A stretch of 43,706 nt of DNA from Aureimonas ureilytica DSM 18598 = NBRC 106430 (lineage in GTDB: Bacteria; Pseudomonadota; Alphaproteobacteria; Rhizobiales; Rhizobiaceae). Made by a program: the position numbers and the translations under genes. Below the pieces are notes generated by a model. That model did no database searches. It was not told the origin of the DNA and saw only the letters and a program-made list of their open reading frames with translations. The stretch is taken from the NCBI RefSeq assembly GCF_000382705.1, contig NZ_ARQE01000017.1, positions 1 to 43,706 of the forward strand. The letters are read 5' to 3'. Below are positions 38,119-43,706 of this stretch, piece by piece; positions within the stretch are counted from its first letter, which is position 1; the number at the start of each line of letters is the position of its first letter.

Positions 38119-39417
38119 TCAGTGTCCGTGGGGAGTGAGGGCAAGAATGTCCGCGAAGTCCATGCCTTCGGGAGGCCATGCGACATCGACGAGCGCACCG
38201 CCGGACTGGAGGCGGGTCTTGGCCCGCTGCATGTCCGAGACGGTCGAGACCTGTTCGCTGTCGCCATCGGCGACGAGCAGGATTTCGGTGATCCAGGGCG
38301 GCACCTGCATGGCGTCGGCCGGGCTTTGATCGGGCTTGGGAACGGCGCCCTTCACGAACACGGCGCGCGGCACCCCGTTGCGGTTGGGCTTTTTCAAGGT
38401 CGGGTGCGTGATGCGCGAGGCGGGGTCGGCCGGGCCGGCAAGGTTGCCGAGATCACCGGCAGCGGCGTAGATCGTATCGGCCCGAACGCCGTCCCCCAGC
38501 GCCGCCGCGATGGTGTTTTCGATCCCCTCGCCCGACACGAACCGCGTGCGATGCGGGTCAGGCAGAATGAGACCATCCAGCTCGTAGAACCCGATCAGCG
38601 GGATCATCCCGCCCTTCTTCGTCCCGCGCATCTTCTTTGTCGGCAAGGCCTCGCCGCGCGGGGTCTTCGGGTCGCGCAGCACGGGGCGAAACTTCGGCCG
38701 TCGTGTCAGATCGATCCACGTCAGATGACAGCCGACGATCTCGCCGGACGGCAGAACGAAGGGCGCGACCATGGCCGGACCGGTGAACAACTCCACGGGC
38801 ACCCCGCGTGGATCGCGTTCGTCCTCGCCGTGCCAATAGGTCTCGACCATGCTGGTCCGCAGGAACGGCGTCACCGGCAGGTCGCGGGCGTAGCGATCGA
38901 GGCGCCGTGCGAGATAGATCGAATGCAGCCCCTCCGGCTGCGCGTTCAGCCATTTGCCGCGCGCAAGCTGTTGCTGACGCTCGCGATAGATGTTGGCGTC
39001 CCGGTCGCGCTTGGCCGCCTTCGCCTCGTTCTCGCGCCGCCGCGCCGCCAGCCGCTCGGCGCGCGCCGCCGCTTCAGTCGGGTCCTCCTCATGCCCATCC
39101 GGCACGGGCCGCCCGGAAACCGCCGCGCAGGCCTCCAAAAAGTCCGAGGCCCGAGCCAGGTCGAGGCCGAGCACATGCGCGGCAAGGCCGATCGCATCCT
39201 TGCCCTGCGCCGCACCCCGGCAGAGCCAGGCGTTCTTCGTCGGGTTGACCTGAAAGCGATCCCTGCCGCCGCAGACAGGGCAAGGCCCGACATGCTCGCC
39301 TGTCACGCTCACGGCGCGGAGAGGCCCAAGCGGCAAACGGTGCATCGCCTCGGAGATCGTGACACTCCGCGCCTCTTCGACAAACAGGTCTTTGGCCCGA
39401 ACCGCTGTCGCCATCAT
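38119..39417 (-). CDS. Toprim DNA primase with zinc-binding N-domain
   Basis: This 432-residue protein has a primase zinc finger near residues 43-70 (EHVGPCPVCGGRDRFQVNPTKNAWLCRG), with Cys46, Cys49 and Cys66; the usual fourth Cys of the final CxxC is Ala here. A coiled basic stretch (AERLAARRRENEAKAAKRDRD) follows. The catalytic Toprim part has FVSGEGIENTIAAAL (Glu) and EILLVADGDSE (DxD), the usual metal-binding pair. The start ATG 39417 or 39414 overlaps the upstream stop. It should make primers for phage replication together with the helicase that follows directly. Confidence 0.88.
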   Translation of the reverse strand: MMATAVRAKDLFVEEARSVTISEAMHRLPLGPLRAVSVTGEHVGPCPVCGGRDRFQVNPTKNAWLCRGAAQGKDAIGLAAHVLGLDLARASDFLEACAAVSGRPVPDGHEEDPTEAAARAERLAARRRENEAKAAKRDRDANIYRERQQQLARGKWLNAQPEGLHSIYLARRLDRYARDLPVTPFLRTSMVETYWHGEDERDPRGVPVELFTGPAMVAPFVLPSGEIVGCHLTWIDLTRRPKFRPVLRDPKTPRGEALPTKKMRGTKKGGMIPLIGFYELDGLILPDPHRTRFVSGEGIENTIAAALGDGVRADTIYAAAGDLGNLAGPADPASRITHPTLKKPNRNGVPRAVFVKGAVPKPDQSPADAMQVPPWITEILLVADGDSEQVSTVSDMQRAKTRLQSGGALVDVAWPPEGMDFADILALTPHGH

Positions 39418-39836
39418 TGCGGCTCACCGCAGATCAGGGCGAGCGGTACGAGCACGGCGGGCGAATAGACCCGTCCGAAGCTCATGCGCTCGCCGCCCTG
39501 CGCGCCAGGCAGGCGCAGGAGCGGCCCCGCCCAGCCGTCGCACCAGTACGAGCGCGTGAACAGCCGGCGCAGCGTCGGGTGATCGGCGGCGATGGCGACG
39601 AACACCGACACCGGCGCAGGCCGCACGACGACGCCCATGGCTCGCAAGGCCCGCTGCGCCGGATGGCCGAACCCGGCGGTGCGAATAGCCACGCCGACGC
39701 TTCCATCACCGATCGGAACTTCGGCACCGATCACCGGCGCGCGCAAAAGGAAGTCGAGGCACCCGGCCCCGTCATGCATTGCGAGCTCGTGCGGCTCGGG
39801 AGGGCTCTTGCCGCCCCCTTCGGAAACGACCTTCAA
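39414..39836 (-). CDS. Unknown early phage protein
   Basis: The protein has about 140 residues if it starts at TTG 39836, which overlaps the preceding stop as TTGA with GAGG upstream; an ATG further in (MHDGAGC) is possible. Sequence blocks are DFLLRAPVIGAEVPIGDGSVGVAIRTAGFGHPAQRALRAMGVVV and SVFVAIAADHPTLRRLFTRSYWCDGWAGPLLRLPG. Its stop overlaps the primase start. No family was recognised; co-transcription with the primase suggests a replication or nucleotide role. Confidence 0.6.
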   Translation of the reverse strand: MKVVSEGGGKSPPEPHELAMHDGAGCLDFLLRAPVIGAEVPIGDGSVGVAIRTAGFGHPAQRALRAMGVVVRPAPVSVFVAIAADHPTLRRLFTRSYWCDGWAGPLLRLPGAQGGERMSFGRVYSPAVLVPLALICGEPQ

Positions 39837-40171
39837 CGCCCAACCCTCACTCTGAACTTGACGGATCGAAGATGCGGCCGCTCGCCGAGCACCGTGTCCA
39901 GCCGACGCCAGGATCGGCGCCCGGCGCGGACCTCGCGGTCCTCTGCGCGGAAGTCGGATGCGAGGCGGTTGATGGCTTGGAAGACACCGGCCGCCTGCGC
40001 AACCGGCCGCTCGAACCGATGTGCCATGTAGAGGTCGTACAGCGCCGCGCCGCGCTGGAGACGGCGGTTGTTCCAAGCCGAGCGATGGCCGGCGCAGCAG
40101 AACTCCCGCTCTTGCGGGCCGGGCGCAAGGTCGCAGCCGCATTCAAGACAGGCGTTTAAACGCACCGTCAC
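39833..40171 (-). CDS. Zinc-ribbon-type early phage protein
   Basis: This 112-residue protein has an N-terminal metal-binding motif: CLECGCDL (Cys8, Cys11, Cys13), then FCCAGHRSAWNNRRLQRGAALYDLYMAHRFERP. Related phage proteins have FCxxxCRxxWNNRR; here His29 replaces the last Cys, so a CCCH-type site is likely. The rest is basic (RAGRRSWRRLDTVLGERPHLRS), suggesting nucleic-acid contact. It overlaps both neighbours by four bases or less. Confidence 0.7.
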   Translation of the reverse strand: MTVRLNACLECGCDLAPGPQEREFCCAGHRSAWNNRRLQRGAALYDLYMAHRFERPVAQAAGVFQAINRLASDFRAEDREVRAGRRSWRRLDTVLGERPHLRSVKFRVRVGR

Positions 40172-40479
40172 AGCAGCCTCGCGAGGCCATCCGCCGTGCG
40201 CTTGGCGACCTTGTCACGCTCGGCCTTGAGAAACGCGCTGACGCGCCCCACCGTGAGCGCTTCCGCTCCGGGGATCGTGTCGAGAAACAGAAAGCCGTCT
40301 GCGCCGCGCCACTCGGCCGCCGCGATATCGCAGCCCGCCACGCCCTTGCGCGCCCAGGCGGCGTTCATCGTCGCAACGATGTCGGCGATGAAGGCAGAGG
40401 CATTCCCCTTCGGATCCTTCATGCCGTCGGCCGCGATGATGCGAATGGGCAAAAATGAAGGCTGGGAGCATTGGGTCAT
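40168..40479 (-). CDS. Small early phage protein, unknown
   Basis: This 103-residue protein contains GMKDPKGNASAFIADIVATMNAAWARKGVAGCDIAAAEWRGADGFLFLDTIPGAEALTVGRVSAFLKAERDKVAKRTADGLARLL. It is compact and alpha/beta, with no known motif. Its stop overlaps the zinc-ribbon gene start (ATGA), which supports it as part of the leftward early operon. Confidence 0.6.
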   Translation of the reverse strand: MTQCSQPSFLPIRIIAADGMKDPKGNASAFIADIVATMNAAWARKGVAGCDIAAAEWRGADGFLFLDTIPGAEALTVGRVSAFLKAERDKVAKRTADGLARLL

Positions 40480-40541
40480 GGCACCCAGCCCTCCGGCTGT
40501 GTTACCGTGCAGGTTGTGCGACCTGCCTGGGAGACAACCTC

Positions 40542-40790
40542 GTGATTAGAAGCGTGAACGATGCGCTCAAGCTGAACATCGCTTGCACGCAGTGCTCGCA
40601 CACGTTCGAAGAAAGCTTGAGCTGGCTTAAGCTGAATTCGGACCTTGCGTGCCCGTCCTGTGGACAACAGCTCAAAGTTCGCATCGAAAGCGGTGGCGTG
40701 ATCGAACGCATGGGCGGGATCGCGGATCAGTTCGAACAGACCTTGGCCCGGTTTCGCGAACCTCTCAATCGAGACGATCAGCGTCGTTAG
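40542..40790 (+). CDS. YnfU-like zinc-ribbon protein on the opposite strand
   Basis: The protein has 82 residues from GTG 40542, with GGAG eight bases upstream. Two CxxC knuckles, CTQC (15-18) and CPSC (37-40), flank a FEESLSWLKLNSDLA segment, the pattern of short YnfU-type zinc-binding proteins of unknown function. A helical tail follows (VIERMGGIADQFEQTLARF). It lies against the leftward early operon, between the CII-like gene and the 103-residue gene, and is less GC-rich than they are, so it looks like an inserted cargo gene. A 154-codon frame on the other strand overlaps it but lacks any motif. Confidence 0.75.
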   Translation: MIRSVNDALKLNIACTQCSHTFEESLSWLKLNSDLACPSCGQQLKVRIESGGVIERMGGIADQFEQTLARFREPLNRDDQRR

Positions 40791-40899
40791 AGCGACGATC
40801 GCGCTTCGGCAGTCGACGCGGATGGGAAGGGTTTCAGCCGTCACTTCACCGCCTCGCGTGAAGCCGTCTGAATGGATCGTATGACCGCTCGCCAGATCG

Positions 40900-41346
40900 T
40901 CATGCCCCGAACTCCACGGCATCCAGAAGCTCGCTCGCAACGCCGATCAGCTCGCGCAGCTCGCGGGCAACGTTGACGCGGTCGCACTGGTCGACGCGCC
41001 CGTCAGCCAGCGCGGCGAGGATCGCGAGCTTGCTTTCGGCGCTTTCTTTCGCGATCCGCGCCACGTCCTCAATCGAGAGCGGGCGCCGCACCCGCTCCGG
41101 GTCAGCCTTGTGCCGCTCCACCAGCCATTCGGACACGATCGGCCGTTGCGCGTGGCGCTCCAGGATCATCACGTCGCGCAGGCCCATCCAGCGCTCCGGG
41201 TCTGAAATCGACGTTTGCGCGCTGACGGTGGACGCGCTCCGGTGACCGAGGAGCACCTTGGCCGCGACGCAGCCGCCAACAGCCTCGACGAGTGCGTGAC
41301 TGGTCGCCTTGAGGGCTTTCAGATCGGGGGCGAGGCTGTCCGTCAC
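40900..41346 (-). CDS. Phage regulatory protein, CII/CP76-like
   Basis: This 148-residue protein has ALKATSHALVEAVGGCVAAKVLLGHRSASTVSAQTSISDPERWMGLRDVMILERHAQRPIVSEWLVERH, the helix-turn-helix and dimer pattern of phage CII-like (CP76) regulators. These turn on repressor or integrase promoters. The C-terminal half is helical (ESAESKLAILAALADGRVDQCDRVNVARELRELIGVASELLDAVEF). It directly follows the Cro-like gene with a four-base overlap, as cII follows cro in lambda. Confidence 0.72.
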   Translation of the reverse strand: MTDSLAPDLKALKATSHALVEAVGGCVAAKVLLGHRSASTVSAQTSISDPERWMGLRDVMILERHAQRPIVSEWLVERHKADPERVRRPLSIEDVARIAKESAESKLAILAALADGRVDQCDRVNVARELRELIGVASELLDAVEFGA

Positions 41347-41603
41347 CGCACCACACCTTGGGAAAGGCGAGGGATCGATTTCGCATGACTATCCGATGAA
41401 GCCTTCGCATTCTGGGGTGGCTCAGGAGGAGCGCTGGCAGCAAGTTGGTCGAGAAGGCGGATAGCCGACCCGCGTGGACTCGTGGCCCCCGACTCCCACC
41501 GAGAGATGTTCGTACGGTGCACATTCAAGCTCGCTGCGAGTTCGGCTTGCGACCACCCCTGGCGCTCACGCAGTGCTTTGATGTCGGAAGGACGATAGCT
41601 CAT
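41343..41603 (-). CDS. Cro-like XRE repressor
   Basis: The protein has 86 residues from ATG 41603. The helix-turn-helix ALRERQGWSQAELAASLNVHRTNISRWESGATSP occupies residues ~9-42, and the rest is a Pro/Ser-rich tail. It is the first gene of the leftward early operon and is divergent from the CI-like gene over a 73-bp operator segment. A TTGACT -35-like box lies at 41639-41634 on the minus strand. It should repress the CI promoter and allow lytic growth. Confidence 0.85.
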   Translation of the reverse strand: MSYRPSDIKALRERQGWSQAELAASLNVHRTNISRWESGATSPRGSAIRLLDQLAASAPPEPPQNAKASSDSHAKSIPRLSQGVVR

Positions 41604-41612
41604 GGCGGAATG

Positions 41613-41676
41613 TGTGCATATCGCACATAAGACAGTCAAGTCGAAACGCACACACTATCTAGGGCAAATTGCACTT
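41613..41676. promoter_or_regulatory. Divergent operator region with three repressor sites (OR-like)
   Basis: Three sites of the form GTGC-N5-GCAC, variously complete, lie between the Cro-like and CI-like starts. Site 1 is a perfect GTGCATATCGCAC (41614-41626). Site 2 is GTGCGTTTCGAC- on the minus strand (41651-41640), degenerate in its second half. Site 3 is GGGCAAATTGCAC (41662-41674) with one mismatch. Centres are near 41620, 41645 and 41668, i.e. about 23-25 bp apart. The same motif recurs at 42265 and 42289. Confidence 0.72.
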
Positions 41677-42018
41677 GTGGAATTCGATGACCGTCCAGAC
41701 CAGGCTAAACGTTTAGAGCAGGCTCGGAGGGCGGCAGGCTTTGAGAGCGCGCGCGCGGCTGCAATCAGATTTGATTGGAGTTATGACACCTACTCGCAGC
41801 ATGAACGCGGCGAACGAGGCCTTTCGCGAAGCGCGAAGCGTTACGCGAAAGCCTTCAAGGTTTCCGAAGCGTGGCTGCTGACGGGTGAAACTCATTCGCA
41901 GCCAGCTGTTCGAGATGCGCTTATCGACGATCTCCTCAGCCTAAATCCAGCTCACCGGGCGGCTGTTGCTGCACTGGTGCAGTCTCTGAAGAAGGCAGAG
42001 AGCGACGAAGTTCCCTGA
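41677..42018 (+). CDS. CI-like phage repressor (short, HTH only)
   Basis: The protein has 113 residues if translated from GTG 41677, the first plausible start after the operator sites; there is no ribosome site, so a leaderless mRNA as for lambda cI is possible. The helix-turn-helix region is KRLEQARRAAGFESARAAAIRFDWSYDTYSQHERGERGLSRSAKRYAKAFKV, and the C-terminal helix is LIDDLLSLNPAHRAAVAALVQSLKKA. There is no LexA-type autocleavage domain, so induction would need an antirepressor or other mechanism. The upstream in-frame ATG at 41602 would cross the operators and is rejected. Confidence 0.8.
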   Translation: MEFDDRPDQAKRLEQARRAAGFESARAAAIRFDWSYDTYSQHERGERGLSRSAKRYAKAFKVSEAWLLTGETHSQPAVRDALIDDLLSLNPAHRAAVAALVQSLKKAESDEVP

Positions 42019-42112
42019 CAAACGTCAGTACAATCTCCCGCTCAGACCGGCCTAACTTCATCCATTCGTCTGCGATCAACTGAGCCGCTATCAAGTCGCT
42101 CTCGTCGGCCAT
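41936..42112 (-). CDS. Small antisense protein overlapping the CI-like gene
   Basis: This 58-residue frame from ATG 42112 is preceded by GGGAG seven bases away. It reads MADESDLIAAQLIADEWMK, then GRSEREIVLTFVRELRR, a credible helical protein with a proline-rich tail. Its last ~80 bases run antisense to the 3' end of the CI-like gene. Whether it is translated is uncertain. If so, it could antagonise the repressor mRNA or act as an antirepressor. Confidence 0.45.
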   Translation of the reverse strand: MADESDLIAAQLIADEWMKLGRSEREIVLTFVRELRRSLPSSETAPVQQQPPGELDLG

Positions 42113-42199
42113 TAGCTACTCCCGCCGCCCTGATTCGAGCCTGACCCTTTCGTTTGACGGGAACATAACAGGAACTTAGTCCTACAGAACAGCCCGTCC

Positions 42200-42228
42200 G
42201 GTTGTGGTTTACGTGGAAAACCGCAACC
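42200..42228. repeat. 11-bp inverted repeat upstream of the rightward operon
   Basis: The arms 42200-42210 and 42218-42228 (GGTTGTGGTTT against AAACCGCAACC) pair with one G-U and a 7-nt loop. No T-run follows. It lies 36 bp before the first operator pair of the rightward operon. The gap 42113-42263 has no supported gene. Confidence 0.5.
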
Positions 42229-42263
42229 CTAAAACGCACGAACTATCCGCGGCGAACGCAACA

Positions 42264-42302
42264 TGTGCATATTGCACTTGATGAATGAGTGCGTTTCGCA
42301 CT
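42264..42302. promoter_or_regulatory. Operator pair (OL-like) upstream of the rightward operon
   Basis: Two perfect GTGC-N5-GCAC sites, GTGCATATTGCAC at 42265-42277 and GTGCGTTTCGCAC at 42289-42301, have centres 24 bp apart. They share their cores with the sites at 41614 and 41640. They precede the plus-strand gene at 42337 by 35 bp, so the CI- and Cro-like proteins probably control this operon too. Confidence 0.72.
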
Positions 42303-42336
42303 AACCTGCTCCAATCCCAACGGATGGAGCCCATAC

Positions 42337-42642
42337 ATGCCCGTGCGCATTCCCACAGTGGACGGTCTCTCGCTGGTCACGATCCCCGAACACCTCCACG
42401 CCTCGCTACGCCGGCTGGCCGAGCGCGCCTACCGTCGCGGCCCGCGCGCTTCGCTCGGCTGGACGGCGAAGGACGGCGAGCCAATCCCGGCCGATCACGT
42501 CTCGCAGCTCGCGATCCGCAACCTCTGCAAGGTGCGCCCCACCAGCCGCAACCGCATCTTCGACCGCGCCGAGCTGACCGAACTCGGCCGCGAAGTGGCC
42601 GAGATGGTCGCGCGCGCCAAGTCGAAGGGGTCGGCCGAATGA
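42337..42642 (+). CDS. Small early phage protein, first gene of rightward operon
   Basis: The protein has 101 residues from ATG 42337, which has GGAG nine bases upstream; the ATG at 42289 lies in the operators and is rejected. Sequence: VRIPTVDGLSLVTIPEHLHASLRRLAERAYRRGPRASLGWTAKDGEPIPADHVSQLAIRNLCKVRPTSRNRIFDRAELTELGREVAEMVARAK. It is basic and helical, possibly nucleic-acid binding. No family was recognised. Its stop overlaps the next start. Confidence 0.65.
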   Translation: MPVRIPTVDGLSLVTIPEHLHASLRRLAERAYRRGPRASLGWTAKDGEPIPADHVSQLAIRNLCKVRPTSRNRIFDRAELTELGREVAEMVARAKSKGSAE

Positions 42643-42854
42643 AGCCGAACCTTCACCCCGAGCAGGCCAAGGCCCTCTACCGCGAGATCGCGAACGACGC
42701 CGGCCCGCGCCCCTCCGCTGCCCCGGCCAGCAGCCCGGCCCCCTCCGAAAACGGTGGCCCCGTTTCCGACAACACGCTTGAGCTGGCGATCACGGGCTTT
42801 CTCGCCCTGGTCGGCTTCGTAGTCGTGATGGCTGCTATCAGGAGCCTCGTCTGA
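42639..42854 (+). CDS. Small single-pass membrane protein
   Basis: The protein has 71 residues from ATG 42639, overlapping the preceding stop as ATGA. It has a Pro/Ala/Ser-rich N-terminal part and a C-terminal membrane segment at ~49-69 (ELAITGFLALVGFVVVMAAIRSLV). Its function is unknown. Small membrane proteins in early operons often mediate superinfection exclusion, but nothing here shows that directly. Confidence 0.6.
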   Translation: MKPNLHPEQAKALYREIANDAGPRPSAAPASSPAPSENGGPVSDNTLELAITGFLALVGFVVVMAAIRSLV

Positions 42855-43051
42855 TGCGCGGCGCCCTTACAGCCGAGCTGCGCGAGACCGCGCGCATCCT
42901 CAGGCACTTCGTCCCCCTCGGCCGCGTCCTTCGTGCTTCGGCCGAGTTCGTCGCCGTCGCTGGCATGATTGGCGCCGTCACCGTCTACGGCATCGCCACC
43001 ACCACGCCAGCCCCGCGCGGCACGCTCATGATCGCGGAGGCGGCGCGATGA
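42854..43051 (+). CDS. Small membrane protein
   Basis: This 65-residue protein's ATG overlaps the previous stop as TGATG. A helix with basic residues (LRETARILRHFVPLGRVLRASAEF) precedes a hydrophobic stretch (VAVAGMIGAVTVYGIATTT). Its own stop overlaps the next gene. Function is unknown; it probably acts with the preceding small membrane protein. Confidence 0.6.
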   Translation: MRGALTAELRETARILRHFVPLGRVLRASAEFVAVAGMIGAVTVYGIATTTPAPRGTLMIAEAAR

Positions 43052-43629
43052 ACGACGATCAGCAAATCGTTCGCACGATTGAGGACCGACTGCCCGAGCC
43101 CGATAGCCTCGTGCTCGCGCTTCTCCGTCTACTGGACGGCCGATCGCGCCCGCACATCATGGACGCGCTCATGAAGGCGTCGGCCGCAGTCATCTTCCAC
43201 GGCAATGGTAACACGACGCGCGCCCTCGGCGAGGTCGCCGGGCACTTCGCCAACATGGAAGACATGGTGAAGGCGCACTATGCCGGCTCGCGCGAGCCGC
43301 CCTTTGCGCTGCTGGCACCGCCGCTCGCCGAAGTCCGCCCCGAAGTCGCGGTCTTTGCTCTGCGCATGGAAGCGCGCTTGCGCGAAAACGACCACAAGCC
43401 CGGCTGGAAGACCGAGCACCCGCAATGGCTCACTGATCAGAGCACCCGCCACGCGGCCAAGCTCGCGCTCGCCGTGGACCGGCTGTTGAACGACGGGGTG
43501 CGGAACCTCGACGCCAACCGCAACGCCGTCCCAACCGCCGCCGCCGACCTCGCGAACTTCGCGATGATGGTGGCCGATGTGGTCACGGCGGGCGGCCTCG
43601 CCGGCAAGGCGGAGGGAGAGGCCGCATGA
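43048..43629 (+). CDS. Phage protein with MazG-like/nucleotide-metabolism features
   Basis: This 193-residue protein's start overlaps the preceding stop as ATGA. The C-terminal half has RLRENDHKPGWKTEHPQWLTDQSTRHAAKLALAVDRLLND and AAADLANFAMMVADV. In related phage proteins such DNHKxGWK and EAADVANFAMM segments belong to a MazG-like nucleotide pyrophosphatase fold, but the acidic EExxE motif is not clear here, so activity is doubtful. The N-terminal half is helical and unrecognised. Confidence 0.55.
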   Translation: MNDDQQIVRTIEDRLPEPDSLVLALLRLLDGRSRPHIMDALMKASAAVIFHGNGNTTRALGEVAGHFANMEDMVKAHYAGSREPPFALLAPPLAEVRPEVAVFALRMEARLRENDHKPGWKTEHPQWLTDQSTRHAAKLALAVDRLLNDGVRNLDANRNAVPTAAADLANFAMMVADVVTAGGLAGKAEGEAA

Positions 43630-43706
43630 ACCGCGACCAGCTCACCCTTGCCCGTCAGGCCCTCGGCCTGCCCAACCCGCGCCGGCAGTCCTATGCGAAC
43701 CACTTC
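43626..43706 (+). CDS. Small phage protein, cut by window end
   Basis: It starts at ATG 43626, overlapping the previous stop as ATGA, and runs off the window after 27 codons (MNRDQLTLARQALGLPNPRRQS). Short alphaproteobacterial phage proteins with the same start are common; their role is unknown. Confidence 0.6.
   Translation, partial: MNRDQLTLARQALGLPNPRRQSYANHF

Larger units (their letters stand above)
6809..43706. mobile_element. Prophage: contractile-tailed, lambda-type head with P2-type tail (right end beyond window)
   Basis: A continuous run of phage functions fills this span: lysis, P2-type tail and baseplate, lambda-type capsid, portal and terminase, replication, and a CI/Cro switch. 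Overlapping start-stop pairs are frequent. The integrase and the distal att site are not in the window. The structural genes look intact in frame, so the element could be a functional phage or a tailocin-capable prophage, although the presence of terminase, portal and capsid favours a full phage. Confidence 0.93.

Noticed and set aside
40476..40940. Minus-strand 154-codon frame whose stop overlaps the next start as ATGA
   Set aside because: The overlap fits an operon, but the sequence has no motif, while the opposite strand encodes a clear two-knuckle zinc ribbon with a ribosome site.

Overview
The window comes from a GC-rich alphaproteobacterium, most likely of the order Hyphomicrobiales. 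This rests on codon and base usage, RTX/S-layer-like secreted proteins with FxxxxYLxxxPDV-type N-terminal repeats, a DUF6894-type small protein, and rhizobial-style phage genes. The genus cannot be fixed from the sequence alone. The left 6.7 kb is host chromosome. It holds the 3' end of one large RTX/S-layer-like secreted protein and a terminator, then two tandem XRE-type regulators, a second full-length paralogue with a structured leader and its own terminator, and a SAM-dependent methyltransferase with a C-terminal regulatory domain.

From about 6.8 kb to the right edge the window is one prophage of contractile-tailed type. It is a mosaic of a lambda-type head and packaging module and a P2-type tail. 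Almost all structural genes are on the minus strand. In transcription order (right to left) they are: tail-Z-like protein (33.5 kb), terminase small and large subunits, portal, gpW head-tail joiner, ClpP-like protease with a nested scaffold start, decoration protein, major capsid, connector-type proteins, baseplate V-W-J-I, a DUF4815 fibre protein, small accessory proteins, a glycine-rich tip protein, a PLA2-motif small membrane protein, sheath, tube, tail chaperone, tape measure, U, X, D, and finally endolysin, holin and two further membrane proteins. Many neighbours overlap by ATGA or TGATG, so they form translationally coupled operons. Two intrinsic-terminator-like hairpins sit only about 17-25 nt before the endolysin and sheath start codons, which suggests read-through control.

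The early region (35-43.7 kb) is organised around a lambda-like switch. A Cro-like gene (minus) and a CI-like gene (plus) diverge from a 75-bp segment with three spaced operator-like sites. Two more copies of the same site precede a plus-strand operon of small genes that runs off the right edge. Leftward, the Cro-like operon contains a CII-like regulator, small zinc-ribbon proteins, a Toprim primase and a P4/D5-type primase-helicase. It then reaches an intergenic array of about 10-bp repeats (a candidate replication origin or control site), one unrecognised gene and a strong terminator. No integrase is visible; it is presumably beyond the right edge.

Several cargo-like genes run against the phage operons: DUF6894 at 9.6 kb, an AraC regulator at 33.7 kb and a YnfU-like zinc ribbon at 40.5 kb. 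A decayed second copy of the endolysin 5' end lies at 9.2-9.4 kb. The most distinctive signals are the hairpin-gated late genes, the five-site operator set, the inverted iteron array, the putative cos-region palindrome beside terminase, and the PLA2-like tail-region protein.
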